This document shows positions 39,292-48,586 of a stretch of 64,000 nucleotides of DNA, piece after piece. Below the pieces are notes generated by a model that searched no databases, was not told the origin of the DNA, and saw only the letters and a list, made by a program, of their open reading frames with translations. Where the stretch lies: assembly GCF_001434255.1 (NCBI RefSeq), contig NZ_AZEY01000020.1:1-64000 (forward strand). The letters are read 5' to 3'. Source of the DNA: Lentilactobacillus diolivorans DSM 14421. GTDB lineage: Bacteria > Bacillota > Bacilli > Lactobacillales > Lactobacillaceae. Position 1 is the stretch's first letter. The number at the start of each line of letters is the position of its first letter. A program made the position numbers and the translations under genes.

Positions 39292-40029
39292 TTAATCTTG
39301 ACTTTCTGGCAAAACAGCAGCTTCATAAACGTCTTGAACATCATCATTGTCTTCAAGTTCGTCAATCAAACCAGTATACTGTGATGTCTTATCACCGGGC
39401 ACTTCGGTGGTTGTTTCTGGGAATAACCGGACTTCAGCAGTATCCAGATCATAACCGGCTTTTTGCAATGCATCACGAACAGCAGCCATCGATGATGGAT
39501 CGGTAAAAATCTGAAATTCATCATCAGTTGTCTTCATGTCATCAGCACCTGCATCCAGCGCGTCCATCAACATGTCGTCTTCAGTCTTATCCAAGCCATC
39601 GCGAAGAACAACAATATAGCCCTTTCGATCGAACATATAAGACACTGATCCACTGGCTCCAAGTGAACCACCATGATGAGTAAATGCCGAACGAATTGCT
39701 GCAGCTGTCCGGTTCTTATTATCAGTTAAAGCAGAAACCATGATGGCTGTACCGCCGGGACCGTAACCCTCATAAGTAATTTCTTCAAACTTGGCTCCAC
39801 CAACACCTGAAGCCTTATCGATGGCCCGTTGAACATTGTCTTTTGGCATGTTAGCGGCACGAGCCTTTTCCATTACTAAACGTAACTGAGGATTATTTTC
39901 TGGATCAGGATCACCTGCTTTAGCGGCTTGATATAAGTCACGTGAGATCTTTTGGAAAATTTTTCCACGTTTAGCATCTTGGGCGTTCTTCCGCCCTTGG
40001 ATGTTATGCCATTTTGAATGTCCTGACAT
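39292..40029 (-). CDS. YebC/PmpR family DNA-binding regulator
   Basis: A 245-aa TACO1/YebC-family protein: [30 protein letters not shown] at the N-terminus, [21 protein letters not shown], and an acidic C-terminal end. Members act as transcription regulators or, more recently proposed, as translation factors at proline stretches. GAGGAG precedes the ATG. Single gene with its own promoter and terminator, adjacent to the comG operon. Confidence 0.95.
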   Translation of the reverse strand: MSGHSKWHNIQGRKNAQDAKRGKIFQKISRDLYQAAKAGDPDPENNPQLRLVMEKARAANMPKDNVQRAIDKASGVGGAKFEEITYEGYGPGGTAIMVSALTDNKNRTAAAIRSAFTHHGGSLGASGSVSYMFDRKGYIVVLRDGLDKTEDDMLMDALDAGADDMKTTDDEFQIFTDPSSMAAVRDALQKAGYDLDTAEVRLFPETTTEVPGDKTSQYTGLIDELEDNDDVQDVYEAAVLPESQD

Positions 40030-40081
40030 AAATAACTCCTCTTTTCTAAAATTTAATAGCTAGTTTCAAACATACAGCAAC

Positions 40082-40110
40082 ATTCTACCAGATACGAACA
40101 GCGGTTTCAA
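40082..40110 (-). promoter_or_regulatory. Promoter of yebC
   Basis: Minus strand: -35 TTGAAA (40105-40110), 17-bp spacer, -10 TAGAAT (40082-40087) with upstream TGG. About 50 bp before the yebC start. Confidence 0.75.
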
Positions 40111-40322
40111 GGCAAGTTATATGATCCCAATTGTCACAGTGATTTCAACCCCTACTTCTCATTATGCACAATAAATAAACCCAATATCTCTGAAGTTCAA
40201 ATACCAGGTTCATTTGTCCAAATAATGGTTATTAAACTTTTATTCGTTGAATCAGTTCCTTGCAAATTACCAAATCAGCCAATTCCAATTGCCATTACCC
40301 GCTGACCGTACCTAATTAATAA

Positions 40323-41324
40323 TTACTTAGTTGACTCACGCTTCATCAGTCCATATGGCAGTAAAACATTCTTTTCATCAACCGTTTCATTATTCATTAA
40401 CTTGGTTAACAATCGCATTGCAACCGCACCAATATCGTACAACGGTTGTGTGATAGATGACATCTTTGGTCGAACCATCTCAGTTAATTTCGTATCATTA
40501 CTGGTAATAATTTCAAAATTATCGGGAACTGTAACATCCGCATCAGACATGCCATTCATAATCCCAGCGGCTAATTCATCATCAGTTACCATTGCAGCAG
40601 TTGCATTAACTGACATAAGGGCTGGCTGGAGCAGCGTTCCGGTCTTGTATGTATCGTCCGTTTCGAAGACCAGTTTTTCGTCGTAAGGAATCCCTGCACT
40701 CTTTAAAGCTTGCTTGTATCCCTTTAAACGATACTTCCCATTGATTGCCTGTTCTAGTGGACCACAAACAAAGGCAACCCGCTTGTTTCCCCGATCAATC
40801 AAATTTTTGACTTCTTCCTGAACAGCTGCCACGTAATCAATGTTGACGCTCGGATTCAAGTCCTGATCATCAACTGAGCCTGCCAATACAATTGGTGTCT
40901 TAGTTCGTTTAAATTCTTCACGTAATTGATCAGTAATTTCATTGCCCATGAAAACAATCCCATCAACTTGTTTTGACAAAAGTGTATTCAGAACTTTAAT
41001 TTCCTTTTCGCTGTTGGAATCAGAATTAGTTAAAATGATGTTGTACTTGTACATCGTGGCAACATCATCAATACCACGCGCTAAAGACGCAAAGTACATA
41101 TTGGTTACATCAGGCACAATTACCCCAACGGTTGTCGTCTTTTTACTTGCCAGACCACGGGCAACAGCATTGGGCCGGTAGTCTAATTTTTCAATGACAT
41201 CCAGAACTTTCTTTCTGGTTGCAGGTTTCACATTTGCATTTCCATTAACCACTCTTGAGACGGTCGCCATCGAAACGCTAGCTTCTCTGGCAACATCATA
41301 AATTGTTATCGTTTGTTTATCCAT
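40323..41324 (-). CDS. ccpA: Catabolite control protein A
   Basis: CcpA is the LacI-family master regulator of carbon catabolite control; with HPr-Ser-P it binds cre sites. Start at ATG 41324 (333 aa). The helix-turn-helix is IYDVAREASVSMATVSRVVNGNANVKPATRKKV, and the periplasmic-binding-like core carries TVGVIVPDVTNMYFASLARGI. Divergent from pepQ, the conserved lactic-acid-bacteria arrangement, with a perfect cre in front that suggests autoregulation. Confidence 0.97.
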   Translation of the reverse strand: MDKQTITIYDVAREASVSMATVSRVVNGNANVKPATRKKVLDVIEKLDYRPNAVARGLASKKTTTVGVIVPDVTNMYFASLARGIDDVATMYKYNIILTNSDSNSEKEIKVLNTLLSKQVDGIVFMGNEITDQLREEFKRTKTPIVLAGSVDDQDLNPSVNIDYVAAVQEEVKNLIDRGNKRVAFVCGPLEQAINGKYRLKGYKQALKSAGIPYDEKLVFETDDTYKTGTLLQPALMSVNATAAMVTDDELAAGIMNGMSDADVTVPDNFEIITSNDTKLTEMVRPKMSSITQPLYDIGAVAMRLLTKLMNNETVDEKNVLLPYGLMKRESTK

Positions 41325-41383
41325 AAAGATAGCCCTTTCTTTCAAGACAAAATAAGTTTTCATCGATTTTCAAAACACCATTC

Positions 41384-41412
41384 AATATACCAAATAAACG
41401 ACGCTTCGGCAA
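41384..41412 (-). promoter_or_regulatory. Promoter of ccpA
   Basis: Minus strand: -35 TTGCCG (41407-41412), 17-bp spacer, -10 TATATT (41384-41389) with upstream TTGG. The cre palindrome abuts the -35 on its upstream side. Confidence 0.65.
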
Positions 41413-41414
41413 AC

Positions 41415-41428
41415 TGAAAACGTTTTCA
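41415..41428. promoter_or_regulatory. cre site between ccpA and pepQ
   Basis: TGAAAACGTTTTCA is a perfect palindrome and fits the catabolite-responsive-element consensus. It is upstream of both divergent promoters. A degenerate second copy starts at TGAAAGCG (41464), closer to pepQ. Confidence 0.88.
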
Positions 41429-41496
41429 ACTAAATCATAAACTATCAAAACTGAAAATTCAAGTGAAAGCGCACTTTTGATGACATTTATATGTGA

Positions 41497-41502
41497 TATA
41501 CT
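41497..41502 (+). promoter_or_regulatory. -10 element of pepQ
   Basis: TATACT preceded by TGTGA, about 30 bp before the GTG start. No strong -35 lies at 17 bp; a TTGATG (41477-41482) is at 14 bp. Confidence 0.45.
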
Positions 41503-41531
41503 ATTCCTAATCTATAAAGGATGTGTTAATT

Positions 41532-42632
41532 GTGAGTAAGATAGAAAAAGTACAAAGATGGCTGGCTGATAATGGGCAAGACATTGCTTTAATCAGCAAT
41601 CCAAAAACCATACAATATTTGACTACCTTTTACAGCGATCCTCACGAACGTGTGCTGATGCTGATTGTTTTCAAAAATAAAGAACCGTTCATGTTTGCAC
41701 CAGCCCTTGAAACTGAAGCAATTAAGGATAGCGGTTGGACAAGTCCTGTATATGGTTACTTAGACCATGAAAATCCATGGAAAATCATTGCTGATCAAGT
41801 TCATGCACGTAACACTGCAGAAGATCAAATTGCAATCGAAAAAGATGCATTAACGATTGACCGTTTAGAACTGATTCAAAAATGTTTCCCAACAAGTCAT
41901 TTTTCCGCTGATCTAACGCCACTCATCAACAATATGCGTGTGATTAAAACATCTGATGAAATTGAAAAATTAAAAATCGCTGGCAAATGGGATGATTTTG
42001 CACTTAAATCTGGTATCGAAGCTGTTAAAGTCGGTCGAACCGAAAATCAAGTTGCAGCGGAACTTCAATATGCGCTGATGAAAAATGGTATTATGGAACT
42101 CAGTTTTCCATCACTTGTCCAGTCAGCTGCTCATGCCGCAGAACCCCACGGTGCGACTAGCAATAAAAAAATTGAAAATAATAAACTCGTCCTGTTTGAT
42201 CTTGGGACAGTCTGGGATGGCTATATTAGTGATGCTTCACGAACAATTGCCGTTGGAAAGCCCGATCAAAAATCCTTAGACATCTACCACGTCTGCCTGG
42301 AAGCACAGTTGACCGCCCAAGCGGCCGCAAAGCCGGGAATAACAGCTGAAGAACTCGATAAAGTTGCTCGAGACGTCATCACTAAGGCTGGTTATGGTGA
42401 CTACTTCATTCATCGTTTGGGCCATGGTATGGGGATGAGCGAGCACGAATTTCCGTCAATTATGGAGGGAAATAAGATGCAACTCCAACCCGGCATGTGC
42501 TTCTCGATTGAACCCGGAATTTATATTCCTAATGTTGCCGGTGTTCGAATTGAAGATTGTGTTTATATCACTGAAAATGGTTGTGAACCATTTACTCATA
42601 TGACAAAAGAACTTCAGTATGTTGAAGGCTAA
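41532..42632 (+). CDS. pepQ: Xaa-Pro dipeptidase (M24 family)
   Basis: PepQ cleaves X-Pro dipeptides from imported peptides. Start at GTG 41532 (366 aa), with AAAGGA about 11 nt upstream; the GTG three codons earlier is too close. The M24 metal ligands are seen: Asp in DLGTVWDGYISDASRT, His in HRLGHGMG, Glu in SIEPGIY and in VRIEDCVYI. The divergent ccpA-pepQ pair is typical of lactic acid bacteria. Confidence 0.96.
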   Translation: MSKIEKVQRWLADNGQDIALISNPKTIQYLTTFYSDPHERVLMLIVFKNKEPFMFAPALETEAIKDSGWTSPVYGYLDHENPWKIIADQVHARNTAEDQIAIEKDALTIDRLELIQKCFPTSHFSADLTPLINNMRVIKTSDEIEKLKIAGKWDDFALKSGIEAVKVGRTENQVAAELQYALMKNGIMELSFPSLVQSAAHAAEPHGATSNKKIENNKLVLFDLGTVWDGYISDASRTIAVGKPDQKSLDIYHVCLEAQLTAQAAAKPGITAEELDKVARDVITKAGYGDYFIHRLGHGMGMSEHEFPSIMEGNKMQLQPGMCFSIEPGIYIPNVAGVRIEDCVYITENGCEPFTHMTKELQYVEG

Positions 42633-42654
42633 GCCCCAGCATTCTTAAACCCAA

Positions 42655-42722
42655 TAAAAAAACTAAAAAGGAACGAAGCGCCGCAAGATTTTCTTTGCGT
42701 TGCCTTCATTCCTTTTTAGTCT
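42655..42722 (+). terminator. Terminator after pepQ
   Basis: The outer stem ACTAAAAAGGAA (42662) pairs with TTCCTTTTTAGT ending at 42720, with an inner GCGCCGCAAG/TTTGCGTTGC stem. Confidence 0.75.
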
Positions 42723-42777
42723 AAAAGTAATTAATCAACAAGCTTTCATTTAAGAGAACCAAATAACCGACGTTAAC

Positions 42778-43278
42778 TTATTTATCTTGAGAATGATCAT
42801 GGTCTGGGGTCGTCGGGTCCAGCGATGGATCATCATTGGATGTTGTCCCACTTGGATCTGCGTTAGTACTTGAATCTGGTGATGTGGTGCTTTGATTGAC
42901 TGAATCAGTTGAATCCGTACTCTTGAACGCCTCTCGAGCATCGACAACGATGTCATCCTGTTGTGGTGCAGATTCGTTAAGATCATCAGCACCCCTTTGT
43001 GATTTAGAAGTTGTTGCTTTTTCGGTAAACTGAGAACTGGCATCCTTGACAGTTCCTTTGGCGTTATTCAGCTCATCTTTAATGACATCTTTAAAATCAC
43101 TGACAGCATCGTTGGCATAGAATGCATAATCGACTGCCCGATCACGGACCTCATCTGTTTTTTCACGGAGATTCCGTTTCAATTGGTTCTTCTTATTCTC
43201 ATCTAGTTTTTGATAGGCAGCGTACAAACCTGCCCCAAGAAGCCCTGCAACTAAACCACTAACAATTTTTTTACCCAT
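42778..43278 (-). CDS. YtxH domain protein with acidic tail
   Basis: A 166-aa protein with an N-terminal glycine-rich hydrophobic helix (VSGLVAGLLGAGLYAAY) followed by the charged coiled-coil-like YtxH region (ENKKNQLKRNLREKTDEVRDRAVDYAFY), then a Ser/Thr/Asp-rich disordered tail of about 80 residues. YtxH proteins are general-stress membrane proteins of unknown function. AAGGAT precedes the ATG at 43278. Linked to the DUF948 gene just upstream. Confidence 0.88.
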   Translation of the reverse strand: MGKKIVSGLVAGLLGAGLYAAYQKLDENKKNQLKRNLREKTDEVRDRAVDYAFYANDAVSDFKDVIKDELNNAKGTVKDASSQFTEKATTSKSQRGADDLNESAPQQDDIVVDAREAFKSTDSTDSVNQSTTSPDSSTNADPSGTTSNDDPSLDPTTPDHDHSQDK

Positions 43279-43307
43279 TAAAATCATCCTTTCACAATTA
43301 GTATGAA

Positions 43308-43724
43308 CTATTCTTTCTGCTTATTCGAATGGCGGTGATTCCGGTACATATTCCAAGCAGTCTTGCCAAACTTACTGGCAACACCAGCTGTAACACCTTT
43401 CTTGCCACTATCTTTGACCTTTGATGTTAAATTTTGAGTCGCAGTATTTAAATCAGACACGCTCTGTCCTAAGTCAGCTGCAGCCTGAAAAACAGGAGTC
43501 ACAATGTTTAGCTTATCATCAACATCTTTGACTAAGGTATTAGAAGTTGCCATGATTTTATCTGTTTGCTTAACAATTACATCCACGTTACTGGTCATTG
43601 ATCGAATTGATGAATTAACTTCAGTAACTGTTTTACTTACTTTCATCAAAAATAATCCAATGAACAGCACCAATAGCAAAAATGCAATTGCAGCGATGAG
43701 TCCTGCAATTTGCCCAACAGTCAT
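43308..43724 (-). CDS. DUF948 membrane protein
   Basis: A 138-aa protein with one N-terminal helix (GQIAGLIAAIAFLLLVLFIGLFL) and the DUF948 helical region (TVTEVNSSIRSMTSNVDVIVKQTDKIM). The family pairs regularly with YtxH proteins in firmicutes; its role is unknown but probably envelope stress. GGAGGAGA lies just before the ATG. Confidence 0.9.
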   Translation of the reverse strand: MTVGQIAGLIAAIAFLLLVLFIGLFLMKVSKTVTEVNSSIRSMTSNVDVIVKQTDKIMATSNTLVKDVDDKLNIVTPVFQAAADLGQSVSDLNTATQNLTSKVKDSGKKGVTAGVASKFGKTAWNMYRNHRHSNKQKE

Positions 43725-43868
43725 CTTTTCTCCTCCTTGTGCAACAATTTACTTTAGAATAGCATTACCACAGTGGTTTGACAATGAAATTGTTTTTTTG
43801 GCGATGGTTTTATTTCAAGTAGTGGTTTGATAGTATGGAAATATATTAAAAAAACGAGGTCCTGCATA

Positions 43869-44747
43869 ATGCGTGCAATCACGATGAAACTAGCAATTAA
43901 TTGGAAGCAATATCTTAATTATTTTGATTGGCAAAAAATATTAATCACAGTGACAGAAAAGATTATCATGATCATATTACTAAGTATTTTAATGTTAACT
44001 TGTCGGCGAATCGGTAAGTCTCTCATTAATCATTTTTTTAAAAAATATCATCAAAAATATCGTGATACTGTGACCGAAAAGCGCGTTCGGACATTTCACA
44101 CCCTCTCGATGAACATTTTAAATTACTGCTTATGGTTCTTCTGGATATACTCGGTTCTTTCAACAATTGGCGTTCCGGTCGGAACACTAATTGCCAGCGC
44201 CGGTGTATTCAGCTTAGCAATTGGCCTTGGTGCTCAAGGATTCGTGACTGATATCGTGAGTGGGTTCTTTATTTTGCTGGAAAAACAAATTGAGGTAGGT
44301 GAATACGTACAGATTAATACAATCAAGGGAACAATTACCGCCGTGGGTCTTCGAACAACTCAAGTCGTTGCTGATGATGGCACACTGAACTTTATTCCAA
44401 ATCGAACAATTACAACAATTTCAAATATGTCGCGTAATAATATGACCGCCATGATTCAGGTTGCAATATTACCTGAAACGCCAATTGATAAAGTGATTAA
44501 AATCATTCGCGAAGTTAACAAAAGCCAACAGGCTAAATATCCTGACATCGTTGGTGATCCCAAAATCCTGGGAACCATTAATACGCCAGATGGTAAGCTT
44601 GTTGTTCAAGTTAATATCACAACAAAAAATGGCGCGCAGTACAATGTTTCCCACGATTTCTTGGCAATGTATCTATCAGAGTTAAACAAAAATAATATTC
44701 AATTACCCTCAAGTCCCGTAGTCGTTCAGGGAAGCCCAAATAAATAG
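43869..44747 (+). CDS. Small-conductance mechanosensitive channel (MscS family)
   Basis: A 292-aa MscS-family channel, releasing solutes on osmotic downshock. It has three membrane helices; TM3 is IGVPVGTLIASAGVFSLAIGLGAQGFVTDIVSGFFIL with the Gly/Ala packing pattern. The beta domain follows (GEYVQINTIKGTITAVGLRTTQV... FIPNRTI). The ATG at 43869 has GAGGT 8 nt upstream. Single gene with a strong terminator. Confidence 0.93.
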   Translation: MRAITMKLAINWKQYLNYFDWQKILITVTEKIIMIILLSILMLTCRRIGKSLINHFFKKYHQKYRDTVTEKRVRTFHTLSMNILNYCLWFFWIYSVLSTIGVPVGTLIASAGVFSLAIGLGAQGFVTDIVSGFFILLEKQIEVGEYVQINTIKGTITAVGLRTTQVVADDGTLNFIPNRTITTISNMSRNNMTAMIQVAILPETPIDKVIKIIREVNKSQQAKYPDIVGDPKILGTINTPDGKLVVQVNITTKNGAQYNVSHDFLAMYLSELNKNNIQLPSSPVVVQGSPNK

Positions 44748-44751
44748 CCTC

Positions 44752-44806
44752 AAAAAATCAGGTAGTCAAGTCGAAACTAACGTTCACTTGACTACCTGAT
44801 TTTTAG
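44752..44806 (+). terminator. Terminator after the mscS gene
   Basis: A 19-bp perfect stem (AAAAATCAGGTAGTCAAGT, 44753-44771, with 44786-44804), ending in T4-5. About 5 bp after the stop. Confidence 0.9.
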
Positions 44807-44985
44807 TGCCTGTTTCACATAAAATTGTCAATCGACGACAAACGAAAACACAAATAACGCTGACGTCCTCGCGGCACCTAAGCAACGGGTTGAAAAACGA
44901 TTCAATCGCAACTTTAGAATCATCTGAATTCTTCAATAATGATTACTTGGTAAAATGGCTTAAGGTGTTCCCAAATTGACTTTAA

Positions 44986-45495
44986 TTACATGCTCTTACT
45001 TTTAGTTTCCTGATTCAATTTCTTCTCTAAATATGCCGGCAAAGCAATATAGTGTTTTGAAAAATTATGAGCCAGAAAATTAACCTCTTTAAATATTTCG
45101 CGACGCGTAATAATACCTTTAAAGTGGTTTTCATGATCAACATATGGTAAGAAATTTTCGTCTATCAAATACCGAAGAATTGCTTCTAAGTTATCCCGTT
45201 CATAAATCGTGGGGACCTCGGTTTGCATAATCTCCTTGACCTTCATTGTGTCAAGACAACGACTCGTAATTCCAGTATTGCCTAACATTTTCTCCGTGAT
45301 CATTGGTAATGAAACAAGACCTTTAAAATGACTATCATTGTCTAAAACAGGAATCTTTGCGTATTTAATTTTGGTTAATACTAGAAAAACGTGCTGTAAA
45401 TTATTTTCTTCATTAACGGTTGCAACGAGATCAGCAGGAATCAGAATGTCTCGTTTACTTTCACGCATCACTGCTTCAATAGGCTTATCAATCAT
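44986..45495 (-). CDS. Paired CBS domain protein, CbpB-like
   Basis: A 169-aa cytoplasmic protein made of two CBS domains (about 18-80 and 88-145), like YkuL/CbpB, which in related bacteria binds cyclic di-AMP and can act on the (p)ppGpp synthase. The start has AAAGGAG 11-12 nt upstream. It is followed upstream by the yfcE-rdgB-racE series on the same strand, with an 18-bp gap to yfcE, so it is probably the last gene of that operon. Confidence 0.88.
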   Translation of the reverse strand: MIDKPIEAVMRESKRDILIPADLVATVNEENNLQHVFLVLTKIKYAKIPVLDNDSHFKGLVSLPMITEKMLGNTGITSRCLDTMKVKEIMQTEVPTIYERDNLEAILRYLIDENFLPYVDHENHFKGIITRREIFKEVNFLAHNFSKHYIALPAYLEKKLNQETKSKSM

Positions 45496-45512
45496 TTGTG
45501 GTTAATACTCCT

Positions 45513-46034
45513 TTACTGTGAGGAACTAAATCGAAATTTCAACTCAGGGACAGGGGTCAATTGACGATCAAAAAATTGAATCAAATAATCATGATTATCA
45601 GTAATAATTGATGCATACGTTCCACCGATTGATGCATACCGTCCCCGGGGATAGGAAATGCTCCCGGGATTGACAAACAGAATCCCCTTGTCAAAGCTTA
45701 CCCCAAGTTGGTGAGTATGACCAAACGTGACAATATCGGCCGAATGTGACTGCGCAAATAGTTCCAACGTCAATAGGCCAGAATTTACATTTTGAAGATG
45801 ACCGTGGGTAATAAGAATGTTTTTTTGATCAATGCGTAATGCCCTAGATTCTGGAAAATGTTCAAAATCCATATTCCCCATTACAATCTGTAATTTTGAA
45901 ACTAGAGGATCGTCGGCCTTTAATTCCGAGTCACCACAATGGACAATTGCATCAACCTTACCTTCATACTTATTAATAATTTGTTCAATAATTTGTCGAT
46001 CACCGTGATTATCACTCATAGCTACAATTTTCAT
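45513..46034 (-). CDS. YfcE/MJ0936-type phosphodiesterase
   Basis: A 173-aa metallophosphoesterase with MSDNHGD, HCGDSE, GNMD, ITHGHLQ and FGHTHQLG, the YsnB/YfcE pattern. The start ATG 46034 forms an ATGA overlap with the rdgB stop. In Bacillus the racE-rph-rdgB-ysnB series is homologous (ysnA-ysnB). Confidence 0.93.
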   Translation of the reverse strand: MKIVAMSDNHGDRQIIEQIINKYEGKVDAIVHCGDSELKADDPLVSKLQIVMGNMDFEHFPESRALRIDQKNILITHGHLQNVNSGLLTLELFAQSHSADIVTFGHTHQLGVSFDKGILFVNPGSISYPRGRYASIGGTYASIITDNHDYLIQFFDRQLTPVPELKFRFSSSQ

Positions 46035-46630
46035 GAGTCCCACAACTCCAGTAATTTCCGAATCAGTACCCGAATGGCATTTCCCCGGTGACTGATCATA
46101 TTCTTGTCATGAGTTGTCATTTCTGCCAGGGTTCTTTGCTGTGCTGGTACATAGAACAGTGGATCATAGCCAAATTCATTATCACCACGTGGTGCGCGTA
46201 GAATTTGACCCTCAATTCGGCCAACGGCTTTAACTTTTTCTCCTTCTGGTGTTAAATATATCAGAACAGATTCAAAATAAGCCTCTCGGTCCGATTTATT
46301 TTGCATTTCCTTAAGAAGTTTTGCGTTATTCGCATCGTCATCGTGATCACCGGCATAACGTGCCGAATGAACTCCCGGTTGCCCATTCAATGCGCCGACA
46401 ACCAACCCAGAGTCATCCGCAATCACTGCTTGGCCGGTAAATTTCATGATTTGTTGTGCTTTTAGCGTTGCATTTTCTTCAAAAGTTTGACCCGTTTCAT
46501 CGACATTTGGAACATCATTATAATTTGCTAATGAGTTGACAGTAATTCCTGTGCCGCCAAATGCCTCTTCAAATTCAATGACTTTATGCGGATTCTTTGA
46601 AGCAATCACAATTGATGCAGGTTTTTTCAA
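46031..46630 (-). CDS. rdgB: dITP/XTP pyrophosphatase (RdgB/HAM1)
   Basis: It cleans the nucleotide pool of dITP, ITP and XTP. The 199-aa enzyme has the conserved IVIASKNPHKVIEFEE start (nucleotide binding), AVIADDSGLVV, GQPGVHSARYAG, and EFGYDPLFYVP. The start is TTG at 46630, with GGAGA 9 nt upstream. It lies between racE and yfcE. Confidence 0.96.
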   Translation of the reverse strand: MKKPASIVIASKNPHKVIEFEEAFGGTGITVNSLANYNDVPNVDETGQTFEENATLKAQQIMKFTGQAVIADDSGLVVGALNGQPGVHSARYAGDHDDDANNAKLLKEMQNKSDREAYFESVLIYLTPEGEKVKAVGRIEGQILRAPRGDNEFGYDPLFYVPAQQRTLAEMTTHDKNMISHRGNAIRVLIRKLLELWDS

Positions 46631-46647
46631 CTTAAACGATCTCCCTT

Positions 46648-47445
46648 TTAAATATCAAGATGATCAGCAGCAATAGCATTTCCTAAAATATTGTCTGCAA
46701 GCTTGGCAAATTCGTCCGGATCGCCGGTAGTAAAGAAACGACGACTTGCGTCAGAACTGGCTGGGTCACAAAGTGCGCCATGTTGTTTCAAGTAATCGTA
46801 AACATCTTGACCAGCCGCAATTCCCGGATCAACTAGGGACATCTTTGTGCCCAAGACATTTGTAATTTCTTTTCTTAAAACAGGAAAATGAGTACATCCC
46901 ATGACAAGCGTGTCAATTGGTTTATCAGCAAAATAAGCAAGCCGCTGATTCACAACCAGCTGAGTTTCTGGCGTCCCTGCCAAACCCTGTTCGACCATTG
47001 TGACGAATTCCGGACAGCCCAATGAATAAACATGGCTGCTGGGAGCAAGCTTCTTAATAATGCGCTCGTAATCCCCCGATTTAACAGTTCCATTGGTGGC
47101 AATCACACCTATTTGACCATTATGAGTTGCTTGAACTGCTGAACGGCATCCCGGTTCAATCACACCGATAACCGGAACGGAAAGTATTTCTGATAGATAG
47201 TCAAATGCGGCAGCAGTTGCCGTGTTGCATGCCATCACGAACATTTTAATATCTTGCGTTATCATGTAGTCAGCAATCCGTTTAGTTAATTTTCTGACTG
47301 TTTCTGAACTCTTTTGACCATAGGGTAAATTGGCTTGGTCGCCAATAAAGATATACGATTCATTTGGAAGTAATTTGACGATTTGTTTGAGAACCGTCAA
47401 GCCACCAACCCCTGAGTCCATGACGCCAATTGGGCGATTATCCAA
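46648..47445 (-). CDS. racE: Glutamate racemase
   Basis: It makes D-glutamate for peptidoglycan. Catalytic cysteines are in MACNTATA and GCTHFPVL; the start is GVMDSGVGGLTVLK. TTG 47445 is taken as start, because GAAGGA lies 6 nt upstream and gives 265 aa with the usual N-terminus LDNRPIGV; an ATG 14 codons earlier would add an atypical extension. First gene of the racE-rdgB-yfcE-CBS series. Confidence 0.95.
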   Translation of the reverse strand: MDNRPIGVMDSGVGGLTVLKQIVKLLPNESYIFIGDQANLPYGQKSSETVRKLTKRIADYMITQDIKMFVMACNTATAAAFDYLSEILSVPVIGVIEPGCRSAVQATHNGQIGVIATNGTVKSGDYERIIKKLAPSSHVYSLGCPEFVTMVEQGLAGTPETQLVVNQRLAYFADKPIDTLVMGCTHFPVLRKEITNVLGTKMSLVDPGIAAGQDVYDYLKQHGALCDPASSDASRRFFTTGDPDEFAKLADNILGNAIAADHLDI

Positions 47446-47575
47446 GTGAATTCCTTCTTCCTTTATATTATTAATATTATCTTTCAATTGTCAGATAGAT
47501 TCAACTAACAAAACAGATCTTATAAGATTATTGTATAATAGGATTATTACATTTTGCATTGATGGAGATTAAAAA

Positions 47576-48094
47576 ATGGATAACGAAGCATACAACAAAT
47601 TAATTACGAATAATCACTTATCAGGCTTACTGGGCCAAGAGCTAATTCGAGATGATCTCTTACCCAGCATTTTAGGAAGTGACTATCATGAAATATCTTA
47701 TTGGGCTGGCAAACATTTGGCACGAACCCACCAACTAGCCAATTATGATGATCTAACCACATTTTTTGACCAATTTAAGATGGGTCACTTAACCTTGCTA
47801 AAACGTTCTGGAAATCAAATTAAATGGCAATTAGATGGTGATGTAGTCACAAATCGACTCGATCTTTTTGATGATCCTGACTTTTTCTTGGAAGCCGGAT
47901 TTATTGCGCAGAATTGTCAGACTATTTTAAATCGACAAGCTGAATCGGAAATTGGGAAAACAAATCCATCAAAGGGATTTGTTTTAATTACAACGTTTAT
48001 AAGTAAAGACAAACCAATTGAGGGATCAAATTCAACCCAACCTTTCAAAATCATCAATCCTTCCCAACAAAATAGCGATTCGGAGCGGTCATAA
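47576..48094 (+). CDS. YslB family protein (DUF2507)
   Basis: A 172-aa cytoplasmic protein of the YslB/DUF2507 family; function unknown. The family marks are LRDDLLPSILGSDYHEISYWAGKHLAR-type and the FFLEAGFIAQ segment. Its C-terminal 30 residues are polar. GGAG precedes the ATG by 8 nt, and a TATAAT lies at 47531-47536 upstream. In firmicutes it lies near racE, as here. Confidence 0.9.
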   Translation: MDNEAYNKLITNNHLSGLLGQELIRDDLLPSILGSDYHEISYWAGKHLARTHQLANYDDLTTFFDQFKMGHLTLLKRSGNQIKWQLDGDVVTNRLDLFDDPDFFLEAGFIAQNCQTILNRQAESEIGKTNPSKGFVLITTFISKDKPIEGSNSTQPFKIINPSQQNSDSERS

Positions 48095-48137
48095 CAGATC
48101 AGTAGTTTTAATTAATCATTACTATAATAGAAAATAT

Positions 48138-48181
48138 AAAAAAGGAGCTGGACAAAATCATTTTTGTCCAGCTCCTTTTTA
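48138..48181. terminator. Bidirectional terminator between yslB and trxA
   Basis: A perfect 19-bp stem AAAAAAGGAGCTGGACAAAA/TTTTGTCCAGCTCCTTTTTA. It faces two converging genes and belongs to the GGACAAAA family noted in the findings. Confidence 0.92.
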
Positions 48182-48198
48182 GTTAACCCTGATGATGC

Positions 48199-48510
48199 TT
48201 AGTCAGTATATTGATCCAATACCTGCTTAACCTTAGCCTTTGGATGATAACCAACAATGGTATCCACAACTTTACCATCTTTTTTTACGAGTAAAGTTGG
48301 AATACTCATAATTCCAAATTTAGAAGCCGTGTTTGGATTTTTGTCAACATCCATCTTGTTAAAGGTCACATTATTCATCTCTTCAGACAACTCTTCAACA
48401 ACTGGTGACTGCATCCGACATGGACCACACCAAGTTGCCCAAAAGTCAGTTAATGTCACACCCTTAGCAGTGTCATTTTCAAAAGTTTGATCCGTTGTTT
48501 CTTTAAGCAT
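48199..48510 (-). CDS. trxA: Thioredoxin
   Basis: A 103-aa thioredoxin with active site WCGPC (Cys28, Cys31), the cis-Pro in IPTLLV, and KMDVDKNP. Start at ATG 48510, with GGAGTG 6 nt upstream. It reduces protein disulfides. It follows mutS2 in the conserved zapA-cvpA-mutS2-trxA order. Confidence 0.97.
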   Translation of the reverse strand: MLKETTDQTFENDTAKGVTLTDFWATWCGPCRMQSPVVEELSEEMNNVTFNKMDVDKNPNTASKFGIMSIPTLLVKKDGKVVDTIVGYHPKAKVKQVLDQYTD

Positions 48511-48586
48511 ATCAAACACTCCAATCCGTTAATGATTTTATACTAACAATTATATAGCAAAATGCAAACAAATTGCACGCAATTTA

